A stretch of 64,000 nt of DNA from Sphaerulina vaccinii (GCA_022570795.1 JAKUDP010000007.1:1054001-1118000); one strand, 5' to 3'; positions 1 through 10,557 are shown, numbered from the stretch's first letter. Program-made: numbers and translations. Notes: generated from the letters alone by a model not told the origin.

Positions 1-144
1 GCGGCAGGCTTCCAGGTCAGATACCCATTCATTCAAAATCCTAGGCTCTGGGACTACAGCCTTATGAACTATTACACCATGTTCGGTGTTTACAACCCGA
101 GATTCCAGCTGCAGAACCGCGTTTACTGGGGAGGGTATTTCTAA
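1..144 (+). CDS. C-terminal end of an unrecognised protein (5' truncated by window)
   Basis: Frame 1 is open from the first base to a TAA at 142-144 and encodes 47 residues. The composition is protein-like and rich in aromatic residues (motifs such as NPRLWDYSLM and NRVYWGGYF). The other two forward frames are stopped much earlier. The start and any upstream exons lie outside the window, so no function can be assigned. This could also be the last exon of a spliced gene. Confidence 0.5.
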   Translation, partial: AAGFQVRYPFIQNPRLWDYSLMNYYTMFGVYNPRFQLQNRVYWGGYF

Positions 145-744
145 GGTAGCGATCGAACTCGCAAGACGAACAGAAGAAATGCAATGTATGTTGGCGATAA
201 TGATGGCGACGATCATGATCAGGACACTACAGGACTCTCCTTCGAGAAGCATTTACAACGCATGGACAGGCTCACGATCATTACGAAGCATTGGGAAACG
301 GAATCTTTGTACTGTCAGCAGTGTGTACACTAAATAATGACCAAAGCTGACTCAAACTTCGAACCTCCCCTCACTTACTTCATCTCCAAGTCGACAAGAC
401 TGATCGTCCGAACATGACCACTGACACCCCGAGCACCTTTCTACAATGGACTAGACAGAGTCAATGTCAGGTGAGTGTATACGACACCGATAGCTGTAGC
501 GCCACCGCTGGTCCAATGCCTTGCGCTCACATTCACAATGCCTCCTTCGAACGACGTCTCCTTCACGTAGACCAGTACTCGAGTCGAACATTCACGGCAG
601 CATAGAGGTTTTCTATAAAAGCCTTCATGCGAAACGACTATTCGTTCCCCATCAAGCACGACCAACCAGCTCTTCCACCAAGCATCCCAGAGTCAGAACA
701 GCGAAAGAAACCAAATCCACAAGACCCAAGGACTTCACCTCAAA
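145..744. other. Intergenic stretch without a supported gene
   Basis: Only short overlapping ORFs without codon-like composition occur here. A TATA-like TCTATAAAAG at about 612-621 lies roughly 125 bp before the ATG at 745 and may belong to that gene's core promoter. Confidence 0.4.
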
Positions 745-1614
745 ATGTCACACCCAAATCCTCTTGGCTCTAACCCTCCTCCCAGTGGTCCTCCATGGTG
801 CACCTGCGGCTGTGATGAGCAAAAGCCCAAGATCTGGAACTCGCTCACAGAAGAGTATGAGAACCCGCCTGCTAGTCCAACCCAGGGGTCGACTCCGCCA
901 TCTCCTTCCACGCCTGCTAGTCCAACCCAGGGGTCGACTCCGCCATCTCCTTCCACGCCTGCTAGTCCAACCCATGAGTCGACTCCACCGTCTCCCTCGA
1001 GCTCCACGCCTGTCATCCACACACTACCGGACACTGTCGATCCTGCTCATCCAGGACTTGGTCAGTACCGCCATCGCGGACTAGGTGGACTTGGTGGTAT
1101 GGGCGGTCTAGGTATCCCGCCGTCTCATCCGCTTCTCACATCTACCCTCTACAGTCTACCAGTTACTGCGAATCCTGCTTTTACAGGACCCCATCAGCAC
1201 TACCTTTGTGGACCGGATTGCTCGATCGATAGTACAGTTGGTCGGCCTCAGATGGGTGGTCTCGGCGGCATCGGCAGTATGACACTTGGTTACCACTACA
1301 ATCTTGGACTGGGTGGCCTCGGCGGTCTAACACTTGGTCGGCCTCGGATGGGTGGACTGGGCGGCATGGGTGGCATGGGCGTGATGGGCGATGGACCTGG
1401 TGCTTTCGGATTCGCATCGCACGAGAGGTCCTGGAACCATCCTTTCCTCGATTCCCAAATTTCGGAGGGGCTGGGCCGCAACGATGACGGCAGCCTTCGT
1501 CTCTTCACAACCGAAGAAGTGCTCGAGATGAGAGAGCGGCGACGGAAGCAGGTAGAGGACCTCCTAGCTATTAAGCTCGGAGGGGCAACCGATGATGAGG
1601 AGGCTGCCAAGTAG
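745..1614 (+). CDS. Gly/Leu/Met-rich low-complexity protein with Pro/Ser/Thr repeat
   Basis: A single-exon ORF of 289 residues. Residues 1-40 carry CTCGC and NSLTEEYEN. Residues about 42-90 are imperfect 15-residue repeats of the type PASPTQGSTPPSPST. Residues about 110-225 are built from GGLGGMGG-like runs spaced by H/Y/P-rich segments. The last 60 residues are charged and probably helical (EEVLEMRERRRKQVEDLL). No signal peptide or transmembrane segment is visible. I do not recognise a family; the composition suggests a largely disordered or self-associating protein. The start is the first ATG in frame, 12 bp after an in-frame context of AACCAAATCC-type UTR sequence. A longer 5' exon cannot be excluded. 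Confidence 0.6.
   Translation: MSHPNPLGSNPPPSGPPWCTCGCDEQKPKIWNSLTEEYENPPASPTQGSTPPSPSTPASPTQGSTPPSPSTPASPTHESTPPSPSSSTPVIHTLPDTVDPAHPGLGQYRHRGLGGLGGMGGLGIPPSHPLLTSTLYSLPVTANPAFTGPHQHYLCGPDCSIDSTVGRPQMGGLGGIGSMTLGYHYNLGLGGLGGLTLGRPRMGGLGGMGGMGVMGDGPGAFGFASHERSWNHPFLDSQISEGLGRNDDGSLRLFTTEEVLEMRERRRKQVEDLLAIKLGGATDDEEAAK
868..1002 (+). repeat. 45-bp coding minisatellite, three copies
   Basis: Units start at 868, 913 and 958. The first two are identical over 45 bp and the third has several substitutions. The unit length is a multiple of three, so each copy adds 15 residues in frame (PASPTQGSTPPSPST-like). Such repeats expand and contract by slippage, so copy number may vary among isolates. Confidence 0.9.
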
Positions 1615-1888
1615 CAGAGCCCAAGTGTTGCTAGAAAATACCAGAGGAGTGTGATGGGGTGACGTGACAGCGGAGCACGACCAGGAATGGATTGACAGCG
1701 GTCCTTGGTGCTCGTCGACACTGAGCGTCGATAGCAATGATTTAGATAGCCAGTAGATAGTCGTGGGATTTGTAAGATCATCTCGTTCCTCATTCATATC
1801 TCGGTCCTTGCTTCCGCCGCCCGAAGTGCTTTGCTACCATTTGCTCTGCCGTTGGGTTTTCCGGTCCTTCATGTGTCAGACTTCGATC

Positions 1889-3259
1889 TCATGTCACCCA
1901 TTCGAAAATCGTCATTCCAGAAATCGCTTCATACCATTGTCTGGGTATCACAACTTCTTGATCATAGACCTCGTCATCAGAACGTTGTTCCCGCATGACA
2001 TAGCCACAAGCTTCCGCAGGGAACTCGAGAAGTGTCCTGATAATATCGTCGCCTGTAGCATCCAGAAAAGCACATATCGCCAAGCAGTCCCTCTTCGCCC
2101 TCAGCTTACACCACCATAAGTCGCCAACACTAGTCAGTAGAGCGAACCAGTAGCTCAAAATGAGTAACGCTCTGTGGTCGTTCTGTTCCACAAGCGCGAT
2201 GAATGCTGGATAGATCCTGCCACAGAAGTGCATATACTTGATGAGGCTCTTGACCCCAGGCTGCAGTGGCAGGAGTAGGTTGATACAATGGAGTACATCA
2301 TGGTACGGGTTCGGATGCACTCCACGAGGGCCGATCTCGTCTGTGACGTTACAGAGTTCCCAGAAGGCATCTGGGACTCTTCGACCACTCAGAATCCTCT
2401 TCGGCTCGACGTAGAAGTATGATAGGAGGCCACTTTCGCAGTGATATGGTCGTGTCTGAGATAGAATGGCGCCCATGCCTTGCTGTACTGAGAACCAGCT
2501 CAAGCGATTGGGACTCTTCGAACACAGCCAGGAACCTTGGTCCAGGACTTCATCGGTATGGAAGTAGATCATGTTGATCATCATAGTCGTCATGACTAGT
2601 GCATCCGAATCTTGCCTCGCTATAGGTTTCGAGATGGCCTTCTGGAACTCGTGAAGGGCGCGAGACAGATTGTACAGTTGAGCCTTTTCATAGAGCTTCA
2701 CGCCAGAAGCTGTCAAGTGGAGTGCTGCGATGGCGAGCTGTGCATGCAGAAGATATGGATGCTATGTGTCTCGTCAGCGTACGCCCATTCCGAGGAATTT
2801 GAGCTCGTATACATCTTGCGACAGAGTCAACACTCTCTTGTGATACTTCCCGGGCTCTCTTCCCACCAAGAGTCCATTACTAGCCATGATCTCGTAATGG
2901 TTATACAGTAATGCCTCTGTAGATGCTGCCTCGAAAGGTCTGGCAGGCCGTTCGCTTCGTACTAACACGTCTGATGTCTCCTCTTCCCGGTACGTTTGCG
3001 ACGCGTCTGGTGAGGATTGTCCACTGTTCCGTCTATCGGCAGGAGGACTGCTCTCATAGCTACAATCGATCCTCCGGCGCACGCAATACGTACACGCCGG
3101 ATGTTTCTCGTCACACTTGACTCTTTTCTGCCTACAGGTCGTACACCCAGCACGAGACTTCCGATGTGCTCGGCGTGTAACATGAGGCTTCGCATACTGT
3201 CCAAACTGTGGATAAGTCGGCTTCAGCACAAATGTATGACAGCCTGAAAACTCGTCCAT
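1889..3259 (-). CDS. Zn(II)2Cys6 fungal transcription factor
   Basis: Two exons, 3259-2813 and 2761-1889. The 51-nt intron (2762-2812) begins GTATAC and ends ATAG, with a CTGAC branch point. The join yields the HPYLLHAQLAIAALHL motif typical of the regulatory domain in this class. The N-terminal half has the binuclear zinc cluster CTTCRQKRVKCDEKHPACTYC (six Cys in C-x2-C-x6-C-x5-C-x2-C spacing), preceded by basic residues (RRAHRKSRAG). The rest resembles the fungal-specific activator domain of the Upc2-like group. It probably acts in the nucleus as a sequence-specific regulator; target unknown. The start at 3259 (MDEFSG) is preferred. An in-frame upstream extension to 3451 exists but lacks conserved character. 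Confidence 0.85.
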
Positions 3260-3717
3260 CACCACTTTGTCACGAGGGGCCCTAGATCTCACGAGCAAAG
3301 TCGCCACCAATCTTCTGAGACTCTTCAACAAGAGCATAACACTTGTTCCATCTTCTAGTCGTGTTTTCAGATCACACACGCGCGCTGAGTAGTATCGTGG
3401 TCGGTCGCGTTCAGGTCCACTTTCGAGGTTGATGCCGGAGCGGAGGATCATGCAACATCATGCCAAAAATCTTGAATATAGTTGCATAGTGATAGCACAC
3501 TGTCAGGAAACTCATCACATACGAAGGAGAGGAGGAGAGGAGAAGAGGTTGATGACTGATCCGCTCGCTTAAGTGCCAAGAAATGGTATGCCGAACTCGA
3601 GCGATCTTCCTCCCACTCCGCCACAAGGCCGCTCTTGTTTGCATTGACACTAAGTACTCTTATCTCACTTCATATTGCCATCTTTGTGGCAGCCAAGACT
3701 TCAAGCTCTCACGATCT
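3260..3717. other. Intergenic region between two minus-strand genes
   Basis: This holds the promoter side of the zinc-cluster gene and the 3' flank of the membrane-protein gene. A polypyrimidine-rich segment around 3525-3545 (GGAGAGGAGGAGAGG on the plus strand) is notable. I see no further supported gene. Confidence 0.3.
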
Positions 3718-5169
3718 TCACACCACTGGGAGATCCCCAGGCCTTGCTTGAAAGTCTCGCTGAAAAGCCATACCAGTCATGACCCAGGACAGCAGCCGTA
3801 CAAACGCGAAGTAGCTGCCGGCTTGAGCAAAAGTGCCCTACGAGTGTGTCGGCACTGTTTCCGGACAGTATGCGGAAGTCCTTACGGCTGGCGTGGCCGC
3901 CTTCACTCTCGTCTGGATGGTGTCCGTGAGATCTGCCAACTGCAAGTTGATGCTCGTGTAACACTGCTTTCCTGGACCTGTCTTCTGGTCGCAGACATCG
4001 TTCAGATATGGTACAGGAGTCATCGAAGTTTCTACCACTAGTCAGTAGGGAGACTACTCAGCGGTCGGGACCTGACTGACTTTGATAGTGATAGGGCTTC
4101 CTGTTCCAGCCCACACGATACACAGCATTCACTACCACTGATACCACTGCCAGCATTGGTATCTGCATCGAATTTGCCAGACCGTTCTCGAGGGCGTCCA
4201 TGAACGGTATATCTGCGTCATACACCATCATGAGCAACGCAGGGCCAGGCTCTACGCCGCTTGGTACTGATGTGGTGTTATCTGCGCCTCCATCAATTCA
4301 TGGACTAATGCGTAAGCTCAAAGGTGCGACGGAACTTACGCCTTGACTTCACCTGGAGTACCAACATAGCGTCCGTGTTGTTGATCAGCATTTGTGCGCT
4401 AGGCGTGAAGACTTGAGAGAAGAATCGGTCATGCATCGATGGAGCATTACTATGCACCAGGGGAGGATGTTCCACAACTTGCGAGAACATCTCAGAGCAA
4501 TTGCAGTAATGTGATGACAAGAGATCTTCTTGTGTCTGCATTGCACAGTGTGGGAGTCCTTGATCCCACCCTCCAGCGGAATCGGTCAAGAGTGCTTTCG
4601 CCCCATTGTCGTTGCGCAGGGTAGCTACCCAGTACGCATCGCCTTTTCTCTGAACGGATATGAACGCTACAGCGGGCAGTCGCATCGTCTCAACATCCTG
4701 GATTGCGACGCTTAATGCATTCTGGTTGAGTGCTGGATACCATACGAGCGGGTACAAGACGCTGCAGAGTATTATGGTCAAGAGACTTGTGAGAACAGTA
4801 TTGGCAAGATTGGCATCGTATAGGCCTTTGCTTCTCCCTATGCCATGATGCTCGGGTCAAAATCGCTGAACACCGACATGAGCTGCGCCGATTACACTCA
4901 CGACATCTCCTCACAAGCCAGATGCAGTTTGCTGACAGGCCGGTGATCGCAATGGCGTGGAAAGCCGTCGTCACGCGGAGTGCCCATTTGTTGTGAACAA
5001 TGATGGCCACGATGCCCTCGCCAATGAACGAGACAAAGATAAGAATCGCTGCTACCGCTGAGGTCACCATTGAGCCATGCTGTGGGCGCACGACGTTGAA
5101 AGACCGACGCAAGGTCCTACGTTTGGTACCAAGCGCCTTCTCTCCCGCGTTGGCTGGCCTGCTTTGCAT
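3718..5169 (-). CDS. Unrecognised multi-pass membrane protein, five exons
   Basis: Exons 5169-4902, 4837-4340, 4266-4081, 4031-3886 and 3837-3718 join to 1218 nt (405 residues), an exact multiple of three. Introns are 64, 73, 49 and 48 nt. Three have GT(A/G)AG-type donors; intron 3 uses a weaker GTCAGT donor. Predicted hydrophobic segments are VTSAVAAILIFVSFIGEGIV (exon 1), a second one ending SANCIWLV, NTVLTSLLTIILCSVLYPLV (exon 2), IPMLAVVSVVVNAVY (exon 3), and a weaker FAFVRLLSWVMTGMAF (exon 5). A long polar segment separates segments 3 and 4 and contains N-x-T sites, so it may be extracellular. I do not recognise the family. The alternative is that the gene stops at 4058 if intron 3 is not spliced. 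Confidence 0.65.
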
Positions 5170-5525
5170 AATGGTACTTGGCTTCTGTTGACAGGACTGG
5201 CCGCAGTGGTGCAGTACCGCATGCCATTATCGGTCTGCTCGAGTTCATATACTCAGCAGTGGAATGCACTGATCAAGACTCATCCTGAAAGTCTGTCATC
5301 CAGTTCCCAGTTCCCAGTTCTACAATCGTTCGCATACTGCGCCGCGCGTCTGCTAGAAAGTCAGTTCGGACGTTTCTTTGCAGCTACTGGTAGATAAGAC
5401 CCATGAGTTCTTGACATTCTTGGAGAGGCGAAGTTCCTCTGGCAGCCTCCCTGAAGGTTACGCCTTGCTTTTGAAAGCGTATGAACTGCTTCGTGAACCT
5501 TGAAGATATGCATAGCATATTCCAG

Positions 5526-5714
5526 GATCTACTCGGATCGCGGTCTTCTCGGATTCTGCTCAGAGTTATTGCGCGTGTATGCTCTCTGCACGTTGACTGT
5601 CAACTACGCTACTACGGTCGCTGTCCTGTTGACGAGCCAGATGCGCAAGCAGATAGAGAATATCACGAGAAGGACTCTGGGAGCTCTCCGAGAAGGCCAC
5701 GATCCGAGTAGATC
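5526..5714. repeat. Inverted repeat with 28-bp arms
   Basis: The arm at 5526-5553 and the reverse complement of 5687-5714 match at 26 of 28 positions, separated by 133 bp. Both arms lie in partially open reading frames, so the repeat could be a remnant of an inverted duplication. Confidence 0.8.
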
Positions 5715-6198
5715 TTGGCACATGTTACCCTCCACACTTGTGGGGTGAGCCTGGACTAGGTACACGTTAGTCAAGGGGCGGATTGGCCGCCCACGCGTAC
5801 TTACTTCAGCGGAGCACACCACATCAACACGATCCTCGAACATCGACAGAATTACGGACCCGAAAGAGAGGCTTAGCTCTGATATTTGTGATCGTGGCCT
5901 GTAGCATGAACAGGGACACACCTCAGGGTCAGGACGATCTACCAGAGTGAAGACAGCCTCGTCCTTGATCTCGAGAGCAGTTTGACAAAGAAGCGCGACC
6001 AAAACTGATGGCAAGTTTAGAATTAGCTCTTCTGGTGGGTCGAGCTTCAGGTGACGTTAGAGCCGTGCTCCACGTGGTAACACTGGAGCGGCTCAGATAA
6101 GAAGTGATGGAGGACCCGTCCCAATGTTCGACCTCCCGGGAGAAGTTGGTTCCTCGATGACTGATCTGCTCGGTGACTAAGCGCTTTTCTCGCACCAC
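5604..6198 (-). CDS. Possible spliced gene, unrecognised
   Basis: Frames join across two good introns: one ending ATCAGAG after RPDPE, and one of 54 nt starting GTAAGTACG with a TTGACTAAC branch point. The join gives LVALLCQTALEIKDEAVFTL, FGSVILSMFEDRVDVV and a hydrophobic end RVLLVIFSICLRIWL before a stop at 5604. A first exon from ATG 6198 is plausible, with a GTGTTA donor and an acceptor near 6011. A competing plus-strand ORF (5500-5748) overlaps the 3' part, and the gap to the F-box gene is only 41 bp, so strand and limits are uncertain. Confidence 0.35.
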
Positions 6199-6239
6199 CC
6201 AGAGCTTCGCGACTTCTTCAGAGCGACGCTCACAGCAAC

Positions 6240-6860
6240 ATGGCGAACGACCAGACCAGCATCGATGAGAGTCTCACATCGGCGACACAACGTACTCTCG
6301 GCATCACAGAACTACTCGAAGCCATCCTCGTCCAACTTCCGATGAAAGACCTTCTCCTCGCACAACGCGTCAGCAAAGACTGGCAAGCTACCATCGTCAC
6401 GTCCAAGAAGCTGCAGGAAAGACTATTCCTGAGACCGATCTCGACCCAAATACTTGACCACTACGGAGGGTCCTTTGACAAATGGAGAAGTCCAGTAACA
6501 GGAGAACGTATCGAACCCAGTTGGAACCCTCTGCTCGAAGAGCTCTGTGATTGCCTGGCATGGAGTTCAACAAAAGTCCTTGAGAAACGTCTGCCTCACA
6601 GAACGTGGCACAGACCCGAAGCGTCGTGGAGACAGATGTTAAGGAGTCAGCCGCCGAGCAGGGGCATTCTTATTATGGAGTGGGAGGGCGATCCTGGTGT
6701 AAGAGTTCTGCTGAAGGAGGAGGACGTTACTGCTTCTAAGATGCTGGAAAGAATATCATCCATAATCACATCCAAGCGTCAGGTTTCGGCACTTGCACAT
6801 GCTGATCCCCACGTGTCCGCATACCTGAAGGGAAGATGGGAAGCCTGGGAGTCTGATTAG
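6240..6860 (+). CDS. F-box domain protein
   Basis: A single exon of 206 residues. An F-box lies at about residues 21-58 (LGITELLEAILVQLPMKDLL followed by RVSKDWQATI and a hydrophobic turn). F-box proteins bridge substrates to Skp1 in SCF ubiquitin ligases. Short fungal F-box proteins of this kind, with a variable C-terminus and no recognisable repeats, are numerous in Dothideomycetes and usually of unknown target. The ATG at 6240 is the first in frame. Confidence 0.8.
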   Translation: MANDQTSIDESLTSATQRTLGITELLEAILVQLPMKDLLLAQRVSKDWQATIVTSKKLQERLFLRPISTQILDHYGGSFDKWRSPVTGERIEPSWNPLLEELCDCLAWSSTKVLEKRLPHRTWHRPEASWRQMLRSQPPSRGILIMEWEGDPGVRVLLKEEDVTASKMLERISSIITSKRQVSALAHADPHVSAYLKGRWEAWESD

Positions 6861-6919
6861 GTATTGCACGAGTCGGATCTGTCGATGTAAGCCTTGCGCT
6901 TGTGTCTGTTATATGGACT

Positions 6920-7834
6920 CAGACGCTCAGAAAGGCTTCATGGTCATAGTAAGAGTCGCGCCACCTCCTTCGGCGAGACAATAAGGCCAAGCTCTTCAAA
7001 TCGCGTCGGCTGTCTTCACGAGTCACTCCAAGCCGGACGAAGGCACCATGCGAGCACACGAGTACGATGCTTCCGAGAAAAGGATCTACCCCGAACGAGA
7101 GAAAGCTGGAGCTGTTTCCTTCTTCCACTAAGCGCTCCACGACGCCGAGCTCATGCCTTGCACTCGCGACTGCTACCAGAGCGAGAGCCATATGATAACA
7201 GCCTACCAACAGTCTATCAGAGCCACAAATTATGCAAATGCAAGCTGTTGTCGACCTACACGCAGACTGGCAAAGCCTGGAAGGAGCGTACGAAAGCCGA
7301 CTGACAAGAACGTGTATGACATCTTTGGGATAGGAGAAGACGCCATGAGAGTAGCTGAGCTCAGGCAAGTGCGCAAGAGTGGTATCAAGCTGGAATCTCA
7401 GCTGCTGCCCAAATACATCACAACTCGCCGGCATCTCTTCTCATCTGAAGCACGGCTATTAAGCTCCGGCTTGGTATGCACAGCAAAGCTTTCTCGACAG
7501 TCTTGGCCCCATATCGCAAAGATCATCAGTCACATGTCAGGCTTGTGCAGGAGACACTTCAGGCATCTACTTCTTTCGAATCCTACCTACCACTGTGCCT
7601 ATCGAACGAGACAGATGCCAAGCTATAGCTTCTTGGCTGGCTTCCAAACACTGGCTGTCGTTGGCTCAAAATGCATCTCGGATCTCTCGACTTTGTCTCC
7701 ACTGCTTACGCTCGAAACATGCTATGGAGGATTGCAGCAACTTAGCATCTGCTGCTATTGTTACTATGGCTCGTTGCGTGATCGACGAGGTCAAAAGCAT
7801 AGAAACCGGTGAGTCTCTAGAACAGTCGTCCTAG
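6920..7834 (+). CDS. Probable spliced gene, exons unresolved
   Basis: Several plus-strand stretches look coding but lie in different frames. One is basic and lies near 6975-7190 (NKAKLFKSRRLSSRV). One lies near 7230-7310 (QAVVDLHADWQSLEGAYESR). One lies near 7450-7630 (KAFSTVLAPYRKDHQSHVRL). A helical end lies near 7740-7834. The basic segment resembles the DNA-binding part of a small transcription factor, but I could not fit clean splice sites. This may be a spliced regulator or a decayed gene. Confidence 0.3.
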
Positions 7835-7894
7835 GAACTAAAAGCTGGCTTCGTCCGCCCCAGATTCGTACATCGAAACAATCCATCGCATACC

Positions 7895-8845
7895 ATGAAG
7901 AGCAACATCATTCTCACAGGCTTAGTCTCAAGCATCTTGCATTTGACACAAGCTTCCTTGTATGAAGTTATCGGCTACGATGACGAGTACAGCTATCTCT
8001 ATGGACTCCCACCAAACACTACAAGCTCCACAACCTTTCCTGGCCTAGGCTATAATGATACAAACTGGACCTAGACATTCAACATCACCAATGCACAGAC
8101 TCCAAACAGTTCAAAAGAAGACCTCGCCGTCAGTTGGGGTCTTCAATGGCCAGGCGGAAACTCTCTACAGTCTTGGTACAGCACTTACGTGAAATCTTAC
8201 GAGCAAAACACAGATTCAGTGCTTAGGTGCATATTCAATACAGTTGCCTTCGAACATCTCGAGCAGGTATGAAGCTGGCGACAACGGCAACTGTTCGAGA
8301 GTACTCGGTGCCGAATGCGTGGCATCCTTAATGGATAAAATGCGCTTGGGTCGCTCCAAGCCGGAGATAACCTGCAATGTGCTGCCTATCCTCGACGGCT
8401 TAGAAGGATGTGAGGATACGCTTCAGGTCATTTGGGACAATCTCAAACAGTATCCAACTTCTATAATTGGACATGGTAAGTCTCTCTTCTCTTCTGCACC
8501 CGGTAGACATGGCTGACATTCTTCATTATAGGGCTAGGAAACTCCTCTTTCTCGTATCCTTCCCACCAGTTTCCTGCCACTGCCAATGTTTCTCTAATGT
8601 CTGGTCAGTCGGTCTACACAGCACAGCAGAGTGCATCTCCAGCTGGGAACCTTTCCGCGTACGATGCAGCTCAAGGAAAATTTTGGATGATGGGTTTGAC
8701 TGGACCTGGGAGTGATCAGAAGCATTTGGTATGCCAGATTGTCAATACTACGGCAGCAGCCTCAGCAGCTAGTGTGAACAACGCTTTCAGTCTGTGGAGT
8801 CTTTGGATCGTGTCATCGATCGTCACCTGTATGTTAGCTATCTGA
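7895..8845 (+). pseudogene. Disrupted gene for a GPI-type secreted protein
   Basis: The ORF begins with a clear signal peptide (ATG 7895; hydrophobic ILTGLVSSILHLTQA). After 59 codons there is an in-frame TAG at 8072-8074, beyond which the same frame stays protein-like and N-glycosylation-site rich. Around 8222-8230 the coding frame shifts before CLGAYSIQLPSNISS. The 3' half is normal: a 56-nt intron at 8476-8531 (GTAAGT...TATAG), then a Ser/Ala-rich exon ending in a hydrophobic tail (LWSLWIVSSIVTCMLAI) like a GPI-anchor signal. Two independent lesions suggest a recent pseudogene. Undetected introns or sequence errors are the alternatives. Confidence 0.6.
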
Positions 8846-8948
8846 GAGAACGACTTCGCGAAGGCTACATAGCTCATCCGATGCTTTCCGCCACTCTATC
8901 AGCGTAGAGCTCACTATATCAACGAGAATCTGCACATCAACGTGTCAT

Positions 8949-9713
8949 CTACTCTCCATCCTTCTTCTTCTTCTCTTCTTCCGCAGCACTCTCCTTCTTC
9001 GCCTTCTCCTCGCTCCCCTTCTCAACTCTCTCTTTGATCCTCCCCAACACACCCCTCAACTTCACCACCTCCTCCGCAATCTCAACCAATTTCTCCCTCT
9101 TGCTCCCAACACCCAAATTCGGCATCTGTTTCACAAGTTCCACGAACTCCTCATCTCGCTCTCTAAGCCCATAGACTTCATCAGCATTCATCGACCCATC
9201 AAACTCCCAATCTTTCATCTTGAACTCAAAAACCCTATCCGGCACTTCCGTCACATTCTCCAACTCCAGCTTCACAACCTCAACTTCCAGCGCATACAAC
9301 TGATCATAGATCTCATCTATAGCTTGAGAAGCACCTTCGAAGACTCTGAGGACACCATTGTCGGATATGTTGGTCACAAAGTCCTGCAAGCGTCGACGCC
9401 GTATCTTGTCAGGTGGGGTGTTGAGGAGGTAAGATTGTATGGATGATGTGGGAGTGTGAATGTGGTTCATTGCGTTTTGAAGCTTCTCTCCTTCAGCCTC
9501 TTCAGCACGGTCGGCATCTGAAGTGTCACATTTCCGAGCAAGGAAAGGACGCGGAGCACGCGGCGGCATTGGGTCGTTTGCTGCAAAGCGCTTGATCGAG
9601 GTAGTGGGTGTTATCGCGAGGAAGGAATTCTGGATTCCCTTAAGAGTGTTAGTCAGTTTGCTGTGTAGACGTGTTCGTTTCGAGAAGATGCTGGGGTCGA
9701 CACGAGAGAGCAA
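8949..9713 (-). CDS. Coiled-coil hypothetical protein, copy A of a tandem pair
   Basis: An ORF of 254 residues. Residues about 125-160 form an acidic heptad-like helix (IYDQLYALEVEVVKLELE). Residues about 205-240 contain KREKLVEIAEEVVKLRGVL, and the C-terminus is a K/E-rich tail. It shares these two helical blocks with the ORF at 10081-10557, so the two are paralogues. No family is recognised. The N-terminal 60 residues are basic and less protein-like, and translation might start at the internal Met before NHIHTPTSS. A short minus-strand ORF at 9726-9941 could be an additional 5' exon. Confidence 0.55.
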   Translation of the reverse strand: MLSRVDPSIFSKRTRLHSKLTNTLKGIQNSFLAITPTTSIKRFAANDPMPPRAPRPFLARKCDTSDADRAEEAEGEKLQNAMNHIHTPTSSIQSYLLNTPPDKIRRRRLQDFVTNISDNGVLRVFEGASQAIDEIYDQLYALEVEVVKLELENVTEVPDRVFEFKMKDWEFDGSMNADEVYGLRERDEEFVELVKQMPNLGVGSKREKLVEIAEEVVKLRGVLGRIKERVEKGSEEKAKKESAAEEEKKKKDGE

Positions 9714-10080
9714 TGCCAGTTGTTTTTATGGCGACCCGGAAACCACTCGAAGACTTAGTGAGCTTCTCTGAGTATGCAGTAAGTCTTTCTGAATTGATCT
9801 GAGCACCGCAGTCGAATCGCACTTGAGAGCACTCAGCAAGCTGCACCTCATCTCCTCCTCGATAGTTCCCACGTTTAGTGGTGTGTAGTCAATGAGGACC
9901 CGATTCCTTATCCCGCATTCGATAGCATAATCTAGCGCCATTTCCGAGATGCGATAGAGAGCAGCATATGCGCGAACTTGGTGAATGATTGCGAATTCGA
10001 AAGTCCTTCAACTCTCCATTTCATGATCCGCATGCCACAATGACTTCAGGCATCTCCATCTCCATGTTCACATACGCCCT

Positions 10081-10557
10081 TCAAAGGTCTCCACCACCAC
10101 ACGCCAATCCTGCCTTCTTCCTCGCCTTGCGGACACGTCTCAATGGCTCCTCGAGGTCTTTCTTCATAGCCACAACCTCCTCAGCAATCCCCATGAGCTT
10201 CTCCACCTTCTGTTCCTGATTCATAGCCCTCAAGTACCCCATGCGCTGGTCGATGGTTCTGCCCAGTTCGTCAATAGTTCTGACCACTGGCGGCGTGTAG
10301 CCAAGATGCTGTGAAAGAGCCTCAAGTTCCATAACGGTCACGTCAGCATGTACTGTCGCGAGAGCTGCATAAGCGCCTTTGAAAGCTGCGAGGACTTGCC
10401 TGTCTGTCATGTTGAGTATCTCGCTGTCCAGGCGCAAGGGGAGCAGGCTGGGATTGCAATTGAGTATGTCGTACTTCGTGACGGCTGTTATCAATCTGTT
10501 GGGTGGAGTGGCAGGGGCAGAGAGACCGTATACGTCCTGTATCGTGGCGCGGGACAT
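10081..10557 (-). CDS. Coiled-coil hypothetical protein, copy B of a tandem pair
   Basis: An ORF of 158 residues beginning MSRATIQDVYGL. It carries MTDRQVLAAFKGAYAALATV and VMELEAL, matching the first helical block of copy A. Its second block, KVEKLMGIAEEVVAMKKDL, matches the second block of copy A. It ends in a basic R/K segment instead of the K/E tail. The tandem same-strand arrangement 370 bp upstream of copy A points to local duplication. Function unknown. Confidence 0.6.
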   Translation of the reverse strand: MSRATIQDVYGLSAPATPPNRLITAVTKYDILNCNPSLLPLRLDSEILNMTDRQVLAAFKGAYAALATVHADVTVMELEALSQHLGYTPPVVRTIDELGRTIDQRMGYLRAMNQEQKVEKLMGIAEEVVAMKKDLEEPLRRVRKARKKAGLACGGGDL

